From NCBI GenBank assembly GCA_023423415.1, contig JAFAFP010000279.1, positions 1 to 22,002 of the forward strand: a stretch of 22,002 nt of DNA. Direction: 5' to 3'. Under the pieces are notes generated by a model, which was not told the origin of the DNA, did no database searches, and worked only from the letters and a program-made list of their open reading frames with translations. Source of the stretch: Pseudomonadota bacterium (lineage in GTDB: Bacteria; Pseudomonadota; Alphaproteobacteria; Rhizobiales; Xanthobacteraceae). Below, piece by piece: positions 20,738-22,002 of this stretch (position 1 is its first letter; each line of letters begins with the position of its first letter). The position numbers and the translations under genes were made by a program.

Positions 20738-22002
20738 TGGCTTTCCTTTCTGGCCTGATTGTGGCGCCGCGTGCGGGTCCCATTTCGGGGCCATTTCGCA
20801 ATTACGGGCGCCGGCTTTTCTACGCAGGCGTTTCACGCGCGACGCCACAGATCGACAAATCCGCAACGCGACTGAAAACACCACCGACGAGATTTTTGGG
20901 GACGCTGCAAAACGCAAAATGTGCGAGTGAAATTCGACCCCGAATTTTGTCACGTCGGCTAAAGGGGCCTGTCTTTCACTGTTTTCTTCTCTCTCCCTGT
21001 CATCATGGCCATGGGAGAGCGTTAGGTGGATCGAGGCAAAGGACGCCCATCCATCCGACAGCGATCGTGCTGTCAGATGGCGGGTCCTTGCCCTCGGGGT
21101 CGTCATGGCCACTGGAGCCGCGCCGGAGCCTACGAGGACCGATATCGGGAGCGACCGTATCGGCTTGCCAGCTACCGCCTTCGTCAGGCGCCCCCTGGGG
21201 TTCTGGCCTTCGGACTACCCTGCGGCTTTGGGGTTCCCACAGTCGCCGCATTCACACCGTGCATCCCTGCCGTCTGGCCTCACCGGCTGTACCGACAGAT
21301 GCACGCTACGCGATTTGACTACTGGGATACTTCGACCACTGAGGAGAGCGCTGACTTGGGTCTTGACACGTCACTGGCAAATCAGCGATGAACAGAACAC
21401 GGTCGAAGAAACGCGAATTACGCGAATGCGAACCTAACGCAATTCGACTGATCAACTGCGTATTTAGACATCTCCGAAAAATTCAGCAAGCGATAATTGG
21501 TGGTCTGACGATCACGTTTTCGTGATGTTTATGGCTTTAATCCCCATAATGCCATTCCGCTATTCAGGGTCGTGTCTTTTGCGTTTTTGCGAAGGCATGG
21601 TCACGCTCGCGGATCACATCACCAACGAAATGGCGCCGTCGGATTCGCTGTTTGTTTCTGCGTCGTTGTGGGGGTTTATGCGTAAGCCATCGGCCACGAT
21701 CCACTTTCCTGCTTGGCAGGGAAATAGACGGTCAGCGTCTCGATCATCTTGAGAGAATTCACCCGACCTTTACGATCGATAAGATGGCAAATGGCAATCC
21801 GAACCAAATCGAGTGCGAAGTAGCCCAATGTCCTCATCCATGAATCGGTCTGATCACGGTGCGCATCAAATTGCAGATGCTGGTGAGCCCCAGCCGCCGA
21901 GCCGCATCCTCTCGGCGCAACGGCGCCGGTTGAGAAGCACGACAACGTCGTAGCTATGACGTTCGACGACTGGGCGAGAATATCGCCATTCTTCACGCGA
22001 TG
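20738..22002. other. Right end of the window: no supportable gene
   Basis: Several frames of 80-200 codons are open on both strands, but none shows a recognisable domain, a good ribosome site and sensible composition together. The minus-strand frame 21676-21996 (RTLGYFALDLVRIAICHLIDRKGRVNSLKMIETLTVYFP) is the most protein-like and could be a remnant or part of a gene entering from the right. Two hairpins are visible, at 20991-21019 (CTCTCCC/GGGAGAG) and 21511-21526. Confidence 0.4.
21511..21526. repeat. Short perfect hairpin
   Basis: ATCACG-TTTT-CGTGAT is a six-base stem with a four-base T loop in AT-richer DNA without a gene. It could be an operator, a terminator stem (GTTT follows on the plus strand) or the edge of a lost element; nothing nearby decides between these. 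Confidence 0.4.

Noticed and set aside
20738..21112. Upstream extension of the 69-residue protein
   Set aside because: The segment has shadow-like composition, and a good ribosome site precedes the internal ATG at 20737.
21676..21996. Minus-strand ORF of 106 codons at the right end
   Set aside because: Part of it is protein-like, but the N-terminal third is not, no ribosome site is seen and I recognise no family. It is mentioned in the region entry only.
1..22002. CRISPR arrays, tRNA or rRNA genes, and tandem repeats
   Set aside because: No regularly spaced repeats, cloverleaf signatures or rRNA motifs were seen on reading both strands.

Overview
The window looks like chromosomal or large-replicon DNA of an alphaproteobacterium, most likely of the Hyphomicrobiales (Bradyrhizobium/Afipia/Rhodopseudomonas/Methylobacterium-like). 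The reasons are high GC, a bacterial Ku gene, TRAP and TTT (Bug-type) transporters, an IS630-type transposase remnant, and a short CCCCGGA-TCAAG-TCCGGGG palindrome of a kind I associate with these genomes. The assignment is inference; no rRNA or tRNA marker is present.

Layout. (1) 1-4080, backbone-like: the 3' end of ku, which converges on a small ribbon-helix-helix-like gene with overlapping stop codons; then a minus-strand set read right to left as folE (GTP cyclohydrolase I), an ECF sigma factor, and a Rieske/FAD ferredoxin reductase fusion, with a decayed small ORF behind it. (2) 4080-4816: a 5'-truncated IS630 transposase carrying a short palindrome inserted in frame. (3) 5209-10347, plus strand: a catabolic unit with a GntR/FCD regulator (apparently leaderless), TRAP transporter dctP-dctQ-dctM, and an amidase-signature hydrolase. 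(4) 10479-18312, minus strand: a second catabolic unit read right to left as Bug/TctC binding protein, ornithine cyclodeaminase/mu-crystallin family enzyme, BisC-type molybdenum S/N-oxide reductase, tctB, tctA, an IclR regulator, and the 3' half of a D-2-hydroxyacid dehydrogenase that has lost its 5' half. (5) 18374-22002: a graveyard holding a C-terminal SRAP/YedK fragment, a UvrD-type helicase pseudogene with a one-base frameshift and an internal deletion, two overlapping small minus-strand ORFs (one with an in-frame TGA), and about 1.2 kb with no gene I can defend.

How it fits together. Regions 3 and 4 are two convergent uptake-plus-catabolism operons, each with its own transporter and regulator, in a block of about 13 kb flanked by broken genes and an IS remnant. 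This suggests acquisition as an island or assembly by successive insertions. The first operon probably imports an organic acid or amide and hydrolyses an amide bond. The second pairs a solute importer with a sulfoxide/N-oxide reductase and an imine/amino-acid reductase; my most speculative proposal is use of a sulfoxide-bearing amino or imino acid. No CRISPR array, rRNA, tRNA, phage structural gene or defence island is visible.
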